DNA of 64,000 bases, from contig JAHDQE010000064.1 of the NCBI GenBank assembly GCA_018433975.1, positions 1-64,000 on the forward strand, read 5' to 3'. Source of the DNA: Ornatilinea sp. GTDB lineage: Bacteria; Chloroflexota; Anaerolineae; Anaerolineales; Anaerolineaceae. This document shows, in pieces, positions 17,095 through 25,022 of the stretch; position 1 is the first letter of the stretch; each line of letters opens with the position of its first letter. The notes under the pieces are model-generated. The model saw only the letters and a list, made by a program, of their open reading frames with translations, was not told where the DNA came from and did not search any database. Both the position numbers and the translations under genes were made by a program.

Positions 17095-18524
17095 GAAAAG
17101 TTGAACTGGTAATTGTTGGCGCCGGACCCGCTGGAATCCATGCAGCGCTGCAAGCGAATGAAGCCGGTTTAGATGTGGTGGTTATCGACAGCAATCCCAA
17201 ACCCGGCGGGCAGTATTACAAACAATTTCCACCGGATTTTATCGGAAAAGCACAAAAAATTGCCGAACAAGAGGGCAGCTTTCTGGTTACCATGTTGGAA
17301 AGTACCCCCGTCGAAATTCTTTCAAACACTCTGGTGTGGGGCGTGTTTCCCGCTCCGCAAGGCGAAGGATGGCTGTTGAATCTGTATGGGGAAGAAGCGC
17401 CAAAGCAAATCCTGACTCATTCATTGATTCTTGCCACAGGAGCTTATGATACTCCAATACCCTTCCCGGGTTGGACTCTCCCGGGGGTCATGACAGCAGG
17501 TGCCGGACAGATCTTTATTAAGAATCAGCGCGTTATCCCCGGGAAAAAGGCATTGCTGACAGGAACGGGGCCGCTTCAGCTTGCCCTGGCTTCTTCTTTG
17601 GTTCATGCCGGTGTGGAAGTGGTGGCCGTGTTGGAGGCTTCCGCTCCTTTTCCGAAAGCTTTTAAATACGCTCCGGTGATGGTTACCCAATGGGGGAGGA
17701 TCCTGGAAGGTATTGATTATGGTTTTACAATGCTGCGAGCCGGGGTTCCTTATCGTTTGGGTTGGGCGGTCATCGAGGCGCGCGGTGATGGAGAGGTTGA
17801 GGAAGCCGTGATCGCCCGAGTGGATCGGGATTGGCGCCCGATTCGCGGCACAGAGCAAGTTTTGCAGGTCGACACAATTTATTCCGGGTATACCGTCAAG
17901 CCCAACAACTTCCTGGGGAGGATGATGGGTTGTGACTTTGAATTTGATCACCAGCAAGGGGGGCTGATCCCTGTTCGGGATGAGTGGATGAAAACTTCTT
18001 TACCGGACGTTTATCTGGTTGGTGACACGGCAGGAATTGGCGGAGCAGAGCTGGCCCGACTTGAAGGCAAAGTGGCTGCAACTGCAGTTACAGTACAAAC
18101 GGGTCATCGCTCCGAAAAGGATGTAAAACCATTTATGCGAAGGATGCGGGGGCGAATCCGACGGCAGAGGCAGTTTGCACATATGCTGGGGGAACTGTTC
18201 ACGCCGCAGCCCGGAGTTATTGCTCTGGCGAGCGACGAGACGATCATCTGCCGGTGTGAAGAGGTTACCCTAGGAGAAATCCGAAAGGTGATCGCTGAAG
18301 GCGCACGGACGGTGAATGATGTAAAGGTTTTAACCCGCTGTGGGATGGGAAACTGTCAGGGCCGCAACTGCGAATTGTCCATTGCGCGGATTCTAGTGGA
18401 AGAATTAGGCCCCGATGACGTTTCGTTTGATTCGGTGGGTGAATTTCGCGTTCGCCCTCCACTTCACCCACTGCCGGTTTCAGCATTGGCGGATTCTATC
18501 GATTTTGAGGATTTCGAAAAATAA
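17091..18524 (+). CDS. FAD/NAD-binding subunit with C-terminal BFD iron-sulfur domain, HcnB / opine-dehydrogenase alpha-like
   Basis: 477-aa pyridine-nucleotide-disulfide-type flavoprotein. IVGAGPAGIHA at residues 8-18 binds FAD, LTGTGPLQLALAS at about 157-169 is the second dinucleotide loop, and VGDTAGIGGAE at about 310 closes the FAD site. Cys387, Cys389, Cys417 and Cys422 (C-x-C ... CGMGNC) form the BFD-like [2Fe-2S] site. The domain order is that of HcnB, OoxA and proline dehydrogenase alpha. It is coupled to the small subunit by a 4-nt overlap. It presumably passes electrons to NAD or a quinone/ferredoxin; the acceptor is unknown. Confidence 0.88.
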   Translation: MRKVELVIVGAGPAGIHAALQANEAGLDVVVIDSNPKPGGQYYKQFPPDFIGKAQKIAEQEGSFLVTMLESTPVEILSNTLVWGVFPAPQGEGWLLNLYGEEAPKQILTHSLILATGAYDTPIPFPGWTLPGVMTAGAGQIFIKNQRVIPGKKALLTGTGPLQLALASSLVHAGVEVVAVLEASAPFPKAFKYAPVMVTQWGRILEGIDYGFTMLRAGVPYRLGWAVIEARGDGEVEEAVIARVDRDWRPIRGTEQVLQVDTIYSGYTVKPNNFLGRMMGCDFEFDHQQGGLIPVRDEWMKTSLPDVYLVGDTAGIGGAELARLEGKVAATAVTVQTGHRSEKDVKPFMRRMRGRIRRQRQFAHMLGELFTPQPGVIALASDETIICRCEEVTLGEIRKVIAEGARTVNDVKVLTRCGMGNCQGRNCELSIARILVEELGPDDVSFDSVGEFRVRPPLHPLPVSALADSIDFEDFEK

Positions 18525-18556
18525 TTTCTGATGAAGAAATTGAAAGGACTATCGCT

Positions 18557-19705
18557 TTGAATTCTCGCGACCGAGTATTGACTACTCTAAGCCATAAAGA
18601 ACCGGACCGAATCCCCTTTGACCTGGGCTCCGGGATGATGACCGGTATTCATGTGGATGCCTACCAAAATCTGCGGGATGCTTTGGGTTTAGCCCGGGAA
18701 TCGAAGGTTAAGTTCTTTGAGCCTTCGATGCAAATTGTGTTTGTAGGTGAGGACGTCTGTGAGAGGCTTGAGATCGATACCCGACCGGCGTTACCGGCCT
18801 GGTCGGATTCGGATCCCCTGAATATTCAGGAAGATGAAGAATCTTATTTTTATTATGATCCCTGGGGATACGGTCTCAAAATGCCTAAATCCGCCCCTAT
18901 TTATTTCAGTCTGTTCTACCATCCCCTTCGGACAGCGGAGAATCTATCGGAGCTGGATGATTACCCATGGCCGGACCCGGTTGACGAAAGCCGTTACAAA
19001 GATTTGCCTGGGCAGTTAGAGAATGCGCGGCGTAAAAGCAAAGCGGTTGTGTTGAATAATATTTGTGCAGGCACGATGGAAGTTGCAAGCTGGCTGCGGG
19101 GGATTGACCAGTTTTTTATGGATATGAGCCTGGATGAGAAGTTCGCCGGGTACCTGCTGGATAAAGTGGTCGATATCAAGCTGGGTTACTGGGAAACTGC
19201 ACTCCGCAAATTGGACGGGGCGGTGGACGTGGTCATTGAGTCTGACGACCTGGGGGCGCAGAACAATTTGTTAATTTCCCCACGGATGTACCGTAAGCTG
19301 CTTAAGCCCCGACATAAAAAAATTCTGGATTTTATTCATTCCCATACCGATGCGAAAGTGTTCTTTCATTCCTGTGGGGCAATCCGCCCGTTGATTCCTG
19401 ATCTGATTGAGATTGGTGTGGATATTTTAAATCCGGTGCAGTTCAACTCAACAGGAATGGACGCGCAGTCTCTAAAGGCTGAATTCGGTAAGGATATCGT
19501 TTTCTGGGGTGGAGGAGTGGATACGCAGTCCGTTCTGGGTAGTGCTACGCCTGGAGAGGTTAAAGATAATGTCCGGCAGCAGCTTGAAGTGTTATCAAAA
19601 GACGGAGGTTTTGTATTTGCCACGGTTCATAATATCCAGGCAAATGTGCCTCCCGGAAATATTCTGGCAATGAGGGAAGCACTCTTAGAATATGGCATAT
19701 CTTGA
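18557..19705 (+). CDS. Uroporphyrinogen-decarboxylase-superfamily protein, MtaA/CmuA-like
   Basis: 382 aa, URO-D fold, but not a haem enzyme by context: it starts NSRDRVLTTLSHKEPDRIPF, the usual N-terminus of the methyltransferase-like branch. FFHSCGAIRPLIPDLIEIG supplies His and Cys of the zinc motif H-x-C used to bind methyl-accepting thiols; no Cys follows it, so the second Cys of the MtaA zinc site is missing. TTG at 18557, with AAAGGA upstream, is the only good start. It is the fourth gene of the flavoenzyme operon. It could act in demethylation of N-methyl or O-methyl substrates; no corrinoid protein is encoded in the window. A paralog lies at 60007. Confidence 0.8.
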   Translation: MNSRDRVLTTLSHKEPDRIPFDLGSGMMTGIHVDAYQNLRDALGLARESKVKFFEPSMQIVFVGEDVCERLEIDTRPALPAWSDSDPLNIQEDEESYFYYDPWGYGLKMPKSAPIYFSLFYHPLRTAENLSELDDYPWPDPVDESRYKDLPGQLENARRKSKAVVLNNICAGTMEVASWLRGIDQFFMDMSLDEKFAGYLLDKVVDIKLGYWETALRKLDGAVDVVIESDDLGAQNNLLISPRMYRKLLKPRHKKILDFIHSHTDAKVFFHSCGAIRPLIPDLIEIGVDILNPVQFNSTGMDAQSLKAEFGKDIVFWGGGVDTQSVLGSATPGEVKDNVRQQLEVLSKDGGFVFATVHNIQANVPPGNILAMREALLEYGIS

Positions 19706-19789
19706 TTTGTGGCAGCAATAAATTTGTGTTTTATTCAGCCTATTCGAGACTGAATCAGATTTTATCCAATATAACAGTGAGGTGAAAAT

Positions 19790-20575
19790 ATGCAGAAACG
19801 ATTTGAAGGCCAGGTTGTCTTGATTACCGGAGGCGCACGGGGGATTGGTATGGCCTGTGCGCAGCGCTTCGCGGATGAAGGTGCAAATATTGCGGTGGTG
19901 GATCTTTTGATGGATGAAGCGGAAGCCATTGCAAAAGAATGCCGTGATAAAGGTGTGGAAGCCATTGGCCTGAAATGTGATGTAACGGATGAAGACAGTG
20001 TGAAAGCTGCTTTTGATGCCGCGATGGAAAAGTGGGGCCGGGTGGATACGGTTGTGGCTTCTGCAGGAATCCACACAGGTGCTCCAGTGGATCAGGTTGA
20101 GTTGAAGACCTGGAAAAAAGCAATTGACATTAACCTGACCGGTGTTTTTCTGACCAATAAATATGCTGCTGCAATCATGAAAAAACAGAAATCCGGCAGT
20201 ATTATCAACATATCTTCTATGGCCGGTGTGATCAGTTTCCCGGCTACTTCGGAATATTCCGGTTCAAAGTCCGGGGTGATCGGGTTGACACGCTCTGTTG
20301 CGCAAGACCTGGCGCCCTTTGGGGTTACCTGTAACGCGATTTGCCCCGGCAACACACTCACCGCAATGGTCAAAGAAGTGGCAAGGACGGTTGGGAGCGG
20401 ATTGGGTATGACTGCTGATGAATGGCTGCAAATGCGTGCCAATGACTGTCCGATGAAGAGACTGGCGGAGCCCTGGGAAATGGCCGGTGTTGTGGCGTTC
20501 CTGGCTTCACAAGATTCCCGGTATCTTACGGCTCAGGCAATAGTGATTGATGGTGGAATCACCGCAACTGCATAA
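19790..20575 (+). CDS. Short-chain dehydrogenase/reductase (classical)
   Basis: 261-aa SDR with TGGARGIGM, a standard Asp for NAD (AVVDLL), ISSMAG and the active Tyr in YSGSK. The tail IVIDGG is canonical. GTGAGGTG stands before ATG. It follows the URO-D-like gene after 84 nt and precedes a second SDR. The Asp at the end of strand 2 suggests NAD rather than NADP preference. Possible substrates are polyols or hydroxy acids; nothing more specific can be said. Confidence 0.86.
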   Translation: MQKRFEGQVVLITGGARGIGMACAQRFADEGANIAVVDLLMDEAEAIAKECRDKGVEAIGLKCDVTDEDSVKAAFDAAMEKWGRVDTVVASAGIHTGAPVDQVELKTWKKAIDINLTGVFLTNKYAAAIMKKQKSGSIINISSMAGVISFPATSEYSGSKSGVIGLTRSVAQDLAPFGVTCNAICPGNTLTAMVKEVARTVGSGLGMTADEWLQMRANDCPMKRLAEPWEMAGVVAFLASQDSRYLTAQAIVIDGGITATA

Positions 20576-20604
20576 AATTTGTTTTTGTTAAGGTTTGGAG
20601 TATA

Positions 20605-20660
20605 AAAGGTCGCCGCCATCTGTCAGGCTGTTTTTTGCCGGCACAGTGCTGGCGACCTTT
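20605..20660. other. Extended imperfect hairpin upstream of an SDR gene
   Basis: Outer stem AAAGGTCGCC / GGCGACCTTT (20605-20614 and 20651-20660) encloses CTGT/ACAG and GGC/GCC pairings around a T6 loop. The whole 56-nt element lies in the 127-nt gap between two SDR genes, ending 42 nt before ATG 20703. It is too symmetric for chance but has no T-run after it, so it is not an ordinary terminator. It could be a structured mRNA element or a repeat remnant. Confidence 0.5.
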
Positions 20661-20702
20661 GTTCATCCGATCCGCTGGTTTGGTAGGTGTGTGGAGAGTG
20701 CA

Positions 20703-21470
20703 ATGAAAGTGCTGGATTTATTTTCTTTGGAAGGAAAGACTGCGCTTGTCACCGGGGCAGCACAAGGTCTTGGTCAGGCGATGGCAATTGCGCTGGCAGA
20801 AGCCGGCGCGGATGTCGCATGTATGGATTATAAACCGTGCGATGAAACCCTTCAGACGATTGCGGTTTTAGGGCGTAAATCGATGATGGTCCTCTGTGAT
20901 TTAAGAGCTGTTCCAGTTTCGGAATTGGAAAACAAGCTTTCAGAAATCTACAAGGTCTTTGGTAAATTGGATATTCTGGTGAATAATGCAGGCATCACCA
21001 GAGCCAATCCAGCAGTAGATATTCCGGAAATCGATTTTGACGATGAAATGGAAATCAATCAGAAGAAATTGTTTTTCCTGACTCAGATGGTTGGTAAACG
21101 CATGATTTTGCAGGGAAGCGGTAAAATCGTCAATGTGGCTTCAACAACTTCCTTCAATGCTGGTGTACGCGTGGCCTCTTATGCAGGGACGAAAGGAGCT
21201 GTTGCAAGCTATACCCGGGCCTTTTCCGCCGAATGGGCTGCTCTGGGGGTGAATGTAAATGCCATTGCGCCCGGATTCATGGAGACTGCGAACACCACCA
21301 ACATACTGGATGAACCCGAAGTTTATCAGGAGACCCTGCGCAATATTCCTGTAAAACGGTGGGGAAAGCCGACGGACCTTAAAGGAACTGTAGTCTATCT
21401 GGCTTCAGCAGCTTCCGATTATGTGCACGGCGCGATCGTCCCCGTAGACGGCGGAATGTTGATTGTATAA
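20703..21470 (+). CDS. Short-chain dehydrogenase/reductase (classical)
   Basis: 255-aa SDR: TGAAQGLGQ loop, VNNAGITRANP, VASTTSF, and Tyr-x3-Lys in YAGTK; C-terminal VPVDGG. A frame opening at 20595 would add 36 residues read through the hairpin region; ATG at 20703 with GGAGAG upstream gives the normal SDR start and was chosen. It resembles 2-deoxygluconate 3-dehydrogenase (KduD)-type enzymes in the FSLEGKTALVTG start. The substrate is unknown. It is followed after 54 nt by the His-variant SDR at 21525. Confidence 0.86.
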   Translation: MKVLDLFSLEGKTALVTGAAQGLGQAMAIALAEAGADVACMDYKPCDETLQTIAVLGRKSMMVLCDLRAVPVSELENKLSEIYKVFGKLDILVNNAGITRANPAVDIPEIDFDDEMEINQKKLFFLTQMVGKRMILQGSGKIVNVASTTSFNAGVRVASYAGTKGAVASYTRAFSAEWAALGVNVNAIAPGFMETANTTNILDEPEVYQETLRNIPVKRWGKPTDLKGTVVYLASAASDYVHGAIVPVDGGMLIV

Positions 21471-21524
21471 ATAGCCCGGAACAGGTTTAAATGGACAGGC
21501 TTTTTATAAGGAGCAAGAGGATTT

Positions 21525-22259
21525 ATGGAAATAAAAAATTCGGTTTTAATGATTACAGGTGGAGCAATCCGGGTAGGCAAGGCGCAGGCACTGTTCATGG
21601 CGCGCAAGGGCGCAAATATCTCCTTCAGCTATAGTTCCGGTGAGCCCTGGGAAGAAACCCAATCGGAGCTGGAAGCCTGTGGAGTGAAAGTGATGGCAAC
21701 CGAATTGGATGTGCGCGATACGCAAAAAGCACGCCAATGGGTGGATGATACGGTGAAAGAATTTGGCCGGGTCGATATCCTGATCAACAGTGCGTCTGTC
21801 TGGCTGAAAAAACCTGTGCTGCAGGTTACCGAACAGGAATACGATCTTGCGATTGATGTGAATATGAAAGCACCTTTTATGCTTTCGCAGGCAGTTGCGA
21901 AATATATGAAGGAGCAGGGCGCCGGCGTAATCATTAATATTACGGACTGTTCGGGATTTCAGGTCTGGCCGGGTTATGCACCGCATGGCGCGAGTAAAGC
22001 CGGGCTGGTGGCTTTGACTAAATCCATGGCCTGGGAGCTGGCTCCGGAAGTACGTGTGAATGCTATTGCACCGGGAACTGTCCTGCTGCCCCCCAACTAC
22101 ACGCCGGAAGTGGAGCAATGGGCCAAAGATATGTCGGTACTGGGCCGGGTGGGTAAACCGGAAGACGTCGCGCGAACCTCCGCTTTTATTATTGAGAGTG
22201 ATTACGCCACCGGTGCCGTGTATTATATGGACGGCGGTATGCGGCTGATCGCGAAGTAA
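21525..22259 (+). CDS. Pteridine-reductase-like SDR with an Asp-His-Lys active site
   Basis: 244-aa SDR of the same subfamily as 5102 and 31928. The loop is TGGAIRVGK, the central motif INSASVWLKKP, and the active site has Asp141, His154 and Lys158 (APHGASK), i.e. Tyr replaced by His at a spacing identical to the other two. AAGGAG precedes ATG. It is the last gene of the plus-strand operon that starts with the HcnABC-like genes; a terminator follows. High identity around the site (QVWPGYA versus QVWEGYA at 31928) suggests a shared ligand. NADPH-dependent reduction is the family role; retention of activity with His is uncertain. Confidence 0.82.
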   Translation: MEIKNSVLMITGGAIRVGKAQALFMARKGANISFSYSSGEPWEETQSELEACGVKVMATELDVRDTQKARQWVDDTVKEFGRVDILINSASVWLKKPVLQVTEQEYDLAIDVNMKAPFMLSQAVAKYMKEQGAGVIINITDCSGFQVWPGYAPHGASKAGLVALTKSMAWELAPEVRVNAIAPGTVLLPPNYTPEVEQWAKDMSVLGRVGKPEDVARTSAFIIESDYATGAVYYMDGGMRLIAK

Positions 22260-22275
22260 AAACTCTTTTCAATTG

Positions 22276-22315
22276 AAAGCCCTGCGGATTCTGTTGAATC
22301 TTGCAGGGCTTTTTT
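22276..22315 (+). terminator. Rho-independent terminator
   Basis: AAAGCCCTGC / GCAGGGCTTT arms with an inner GGATTC / GAATC pairing, followed by T6. It lies 17 nt after the SDR stop and also ends the region facing the convergent flavoprotein gene at 22348. Confidence 0.85.
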
Positions 22316-22347
22316 GTCCGGAAGTATGGGGTGGGGCAGGTGAAAAA

Positions 22348-23499
22348 TCAGGAAATGATTTTTCTGTCCGGAGAGAAGCGGCTGATATCCAGGTCGGTTT
22401 TTTCCGTAGTAATGAGCTGGGTGACGGTCTTCCCGGTAAGCGGAGTGACGATCACGGTTGACCGAAATGCAGTGGCCAGAATCAATCCGGGGAGATCTGC
22501 GACCGTACCGAGATAGGGCAGAGAATCGGGTGTATATGCGACCGGAGCAGCCCATCCCCGCAAAACGCGCAGGTTTTTGAACTTTGGAAAAAAGCGCTCA
22601 AATTGGGTAGATATCGCCCACGGAGCGCCGGGCGTGGGGTAATTCTCCGGCTCTTCACTGGGAAAACTGGCTTCTCCCAGTAACATGTTGCCATGCCAGG
22701 CCTGGGCGATTGCCAGAACGGCGGACTCGCCGACAGTAGTTTCTTCCTGGATATCTTCAAAGAAAGCGGCGGAGGAGAAATGATTTTTAAACGTGTAGTC
22801 AATCGGTTCTGTTACCAGAGATTGCCCGTGCACATGGTAAACCTCCCAATTTTTTCCAATTTTTTGACCCAGTTTTCGGGTCCAGGCCCCGGTTGTCAGC
22901 ACAACACTTCCGGCATCGATTTCTCCCTGAGAGGTTTTAACCCCCGTCAGGCGGCTGTTTTGAATGCAGAAATCCGTTACTTCCGTGTTGGTAAGAAGCT
23001 CTAATCCATGTTCTTCGGCGCGATGAATATAGGCCCACATCAATTCAAAGGGGAAAATCTGGGCCTCAAAGGGGTGATACAGCGCCCCCAACGCCTCGTT
23101 GGCATTGATCATGGGTTCAATTTCGTTAAGGTGCTTTGCCGGAACCAGCTCCGCACGAATGCCCGCCGCGACCAATTTTTCTTGACGCGTGGACATAATT
23201 TCCCATTGTTTGGAATTTTCGATGATCAGCAGACTTCCCAGCTTGCGCAAGTTCACAGAGCAGTCCAACTCTTCCTCAATCTGCATACACTCCTGGTATC
23301 CTTTGAGGATCATCGGCAGGCTGTATTCCAGTTCTGTGTCCTGGACCTGAATGTTGCCGTAGTTGGCACGGGAAGCTCCTGCGGCGACTTCTCCCTGTTC
23401 AACCAGCGCTGTTTTTAACCCTGCTTTGGAAAGGTAATATGCGACCGCACAGCCGATATAACCGGCTCCGACAATTACCGCATCATAGTTTTTGTTCAT
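22348..23499 (-). CDS. FAD-dependent amine oxidoreductase (DAO / sarcosine oxidase beta-like)
   Basis: 383-aa flavoprotein with IVGAGYIGCAVAYYL for FAD, GASRANYGNIQ after it, TTGAWTRKL in the middle and RGWAAPVAYTPDSLP near the C-terminus, as in D-amino-acid, sarcosine and glycine oxidases. The fold predicts oxidation of a secondary or primary amine on an amino acid. It stands alone on the minus strand, divergent from a homologous flavoprotein at 23747. A clean promoter (23551-23579) gives a leader of about 45 nt. It differs clearly from the other two DAO proteins here, so the three likely have different substrates. Confidence 0.85.
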   Translation of the reverse strand: MNKNYDAVIVGAGYIGCAVAYYLSKAGLKTALVEQGEVAAGASRANYGNIQVQDTELEYSLPMILKGYQECMQIEEELDCSVNLRKLGSLLIIENSKQWEIMSTRQEKLVAAGIRAELVPAKHLNEIEPMINANEALGALYHPFEAQIFPFELMWAYIHRAEEHGLELLTNTEVTDFCIQNSRLTGVKTSQGEIDAGSVVLTTGAWTRKLGQKIGKNWEVYHVHGQSLVTEPIDYTFKNHFSSAAFFEDIQEETTVGESAVLAIAQAWHGNMLLGEASFPSEEPENYPTPGAPWAISTQFERFFPKFKNLRVLRGWAAPVAYTPDSLPYLGTVADLPGLILATAFRSTVIVTPLTGKTVTQLITTEKTDLDISRFSPDRKIIS

Positions 23500-23550
23500 G
23501 GAATGGGAACTCCTGCTGAAGGATAAAAGAATTAAAAAGTTCTTGTGTTA

Positions 23551-23579
23551 ATTATAACTACACAATACTCCCGATACAA
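23551..23579 (-). promoter_or_regulatory. Promoter of the minus-strand flavoprotein gene
   Basis: On the minus strand TTGTAT (23574-23579), 17 nt, then perfect TATAAT (23551-23556). It overlaps TTGTG-N13-CACAA (23543-23565), an inverted repeat around the -10 box that may be an operator. The TTGTGTA-TATAATTAAC stretch is shared with the control region near 37.9 kb. Confidence 0.65.
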
Positions 23580-23586
23580 GTCATAA

Positions 23587-23612
23587 AACCACACATTTAA
23601 TGAAGTGTGGTT
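23587..23612. promoter_or_regulatory. Inverted repeat between divergent flavoprotein promoters
   Basis: AACCACAC / GTGTGGTT, 8-bp perfect arms with a 10-nt spacer, placed just upstream of the -35 boxes of both divergent promoters. The position fits an activator or repressor site serving both genes. Which regulator binds is unknown. Confidence 0.5.
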
Positions 23613-23631
23613 AAATAATATTAATTAATAC

Positions 23632-23660
23632 TTGAATTGAGCGAATGCCTATGCTACAAT
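23632..23660 (+). promoter_or_regulatory. Promoter of the flavoprotein-ADH-AOR operon
   Basis: TTGAAT (23632-23637), 17 nt, TACAAT (23655-23660). It gives a leader of about 80 nt to the TTG start at 23747. Confidence 0.65.
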
Positions 23661-23746
23661 GGCCTAGTGTGTGAAGTGCACCGCGCTTTCTATTCCAGTG
23701 TTAGATAGAGCCTCAAAATATTATTAATAGTCTATTGGAGGCATGC

Positions 23747-24904
23747 TTGGCGTTTTGGGATGTCGTCGTTGTGGGTGGGGGAATTGTGGGTTTAGCCACG
23801 TGTTACCATCTATCCCGGATGGGCGCAAAAACTTTGCTGTTGACCGCAAAAGGACTGGGCGACGGAGCTTCGGGAGCAAATGCCGGGCGGGCACAGGTGA
23901 ATGAAGGAAACCTGGATGCATTAAATATTCGGATGGTGAAAGAAGGAATTAAACGCTTTGATCAGCTGGAGGATGAACTCGGTTCAAGATTTGAACACCG
24001 CCGGTTAGGCTATATCTGTATTATCCGCAAGGAAAAAGATTGGCAGGATTGGGTTCACCGGTCCGTTGTTTTGTCTGAAAATGGGATCCCGACCCAAATG
24101 ATGGATGTAAAAACTCTGAAAGAACTTGAACCTGAATTAAACACCGATGGTTTGCTGGGCGCGGCTTATTCTTTGGAAGGCTCAATGAACCCATTCCAAT
24201 ACTGTTGGGCTTACGCACGGGCTGCCCGGCGGTTTGGGGCAGAGATTCGGATGTTCACTCCGGTTACTTCGATGGAAAGCAAAGGACAGCGAATTATCTC
24301 GGTCCATTCGGAACAGGAAAGATTTGAAGCGGATAAAATTGCCGTAATGTGTGGAGCATGGACGCGGCCGGTTTTGCGATTAGCAGAAGTGAACCTGCCG
24401 GTAAACCATACTCACGCAGAAGCTTTTATTACGGAACCGCTGCCGTCCGTGATGCACACGGTCTTAGGGTTGGCGGACTTTTATGAGATCATCCACGAAC
24501 GGGCGCAGGCCGTGGCGATTGGCGTGGGGCCACTTGCAAATGGAACACTACTGGTTACCGAAGCGGTGACTCAAACCCGGGAACTGCATGATAAGACAAC
24601 TGCCTGGGGTCTTTCCGGTGTGGCCAGAGATTTGCTGGCGCTTTACCCTTCTCTATCGAATGCCAGAGTCATGCGAGGGTGGGGGCGACCCACCCCTTTT
24701 ACACCGGACGGGAATCCGGTGGTTGGTTGGGTGAGCCCGTATGAAAATCTTTTTGTGGGCGCTGGATTCATTCAAACCATGACGGTTACGCCCGTCATGA
24801 GTGAGTGGATGGCAGGTATGATTCTGGAAAAGGAAATCTCGGAAGATTTCAGCTTGTATGCTCCGGATCGTTTCTTAAGAGAATCACAAGGGCTATTGCA
24901 GTAA
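23747..24904 (+). CDS. FAD-dependent amine oxidoreductase (DAO family)
   Basis: 385-aa flavoprotein: VVVGGGIVGLATCYHL near the N-terminus, GASGANAGRAQ (compare ACAGRAQ in the 15632 protein), MCGAWTRPV, and RGWGRPTPFTPDGNP in the FAD-closing region. It resembles the HcnC-like subunit at 15632 more than its divergent neighbour, including the THAEAFITE segment. No ATG fits. TTG at 23747 lies five bases after GGAGG and was chosen over TTG at 23735. It probably starts an operon with the alcohol dehydrogenase, AOR, regulator and aldolase. Amine oxidation releasing an aldehyde or keto acid would feed the AOR; this is inference. Confidence 0.83.
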   Translation: MAFWDVVVVGGGIVGLATCYHLSRMGAKTLLLTAKGLGDGASGANAGRAQVNEGNLDALNIRMVKEGIKRFDQLEDELGSRFEHRRLGYICIIRKEKDWQDWVHRSVVLSENGIPTQMMDVKTLKELEPELNTDGLLGAAYSLEGSMNPFQYCWAYARAARRFGAEIRMFTPVTSMESKGQRIISVHSEQERFEADKIAVMCGAWTRPVLRLAEVNLPVNHTHAEAFITEPLPSVMHTVLGLADFYEIIHERAQAVAIGVGPLANGTLLVTEAVTQTRELHDKTTAWGLSGVARDLLALYPSLSNARVMRGWGRPTPFTPDGNPVVGWVSPYENLFVGAGFIQTMTVTPVMSEWMAGMILEKEISEDFSLYAPDRFLRESQGLLQ

Positions 24905-25022
24905 AGATCCGGTGAATGAGGAATTTGTAACTTTTAAAAAACAGAAGTACCCTGTATGGATCAAAGCGCAGGCAAGCAGGATTACAGAATTGAATTATTC
25001 ATAAAAACTGGAGGAGAAAATC

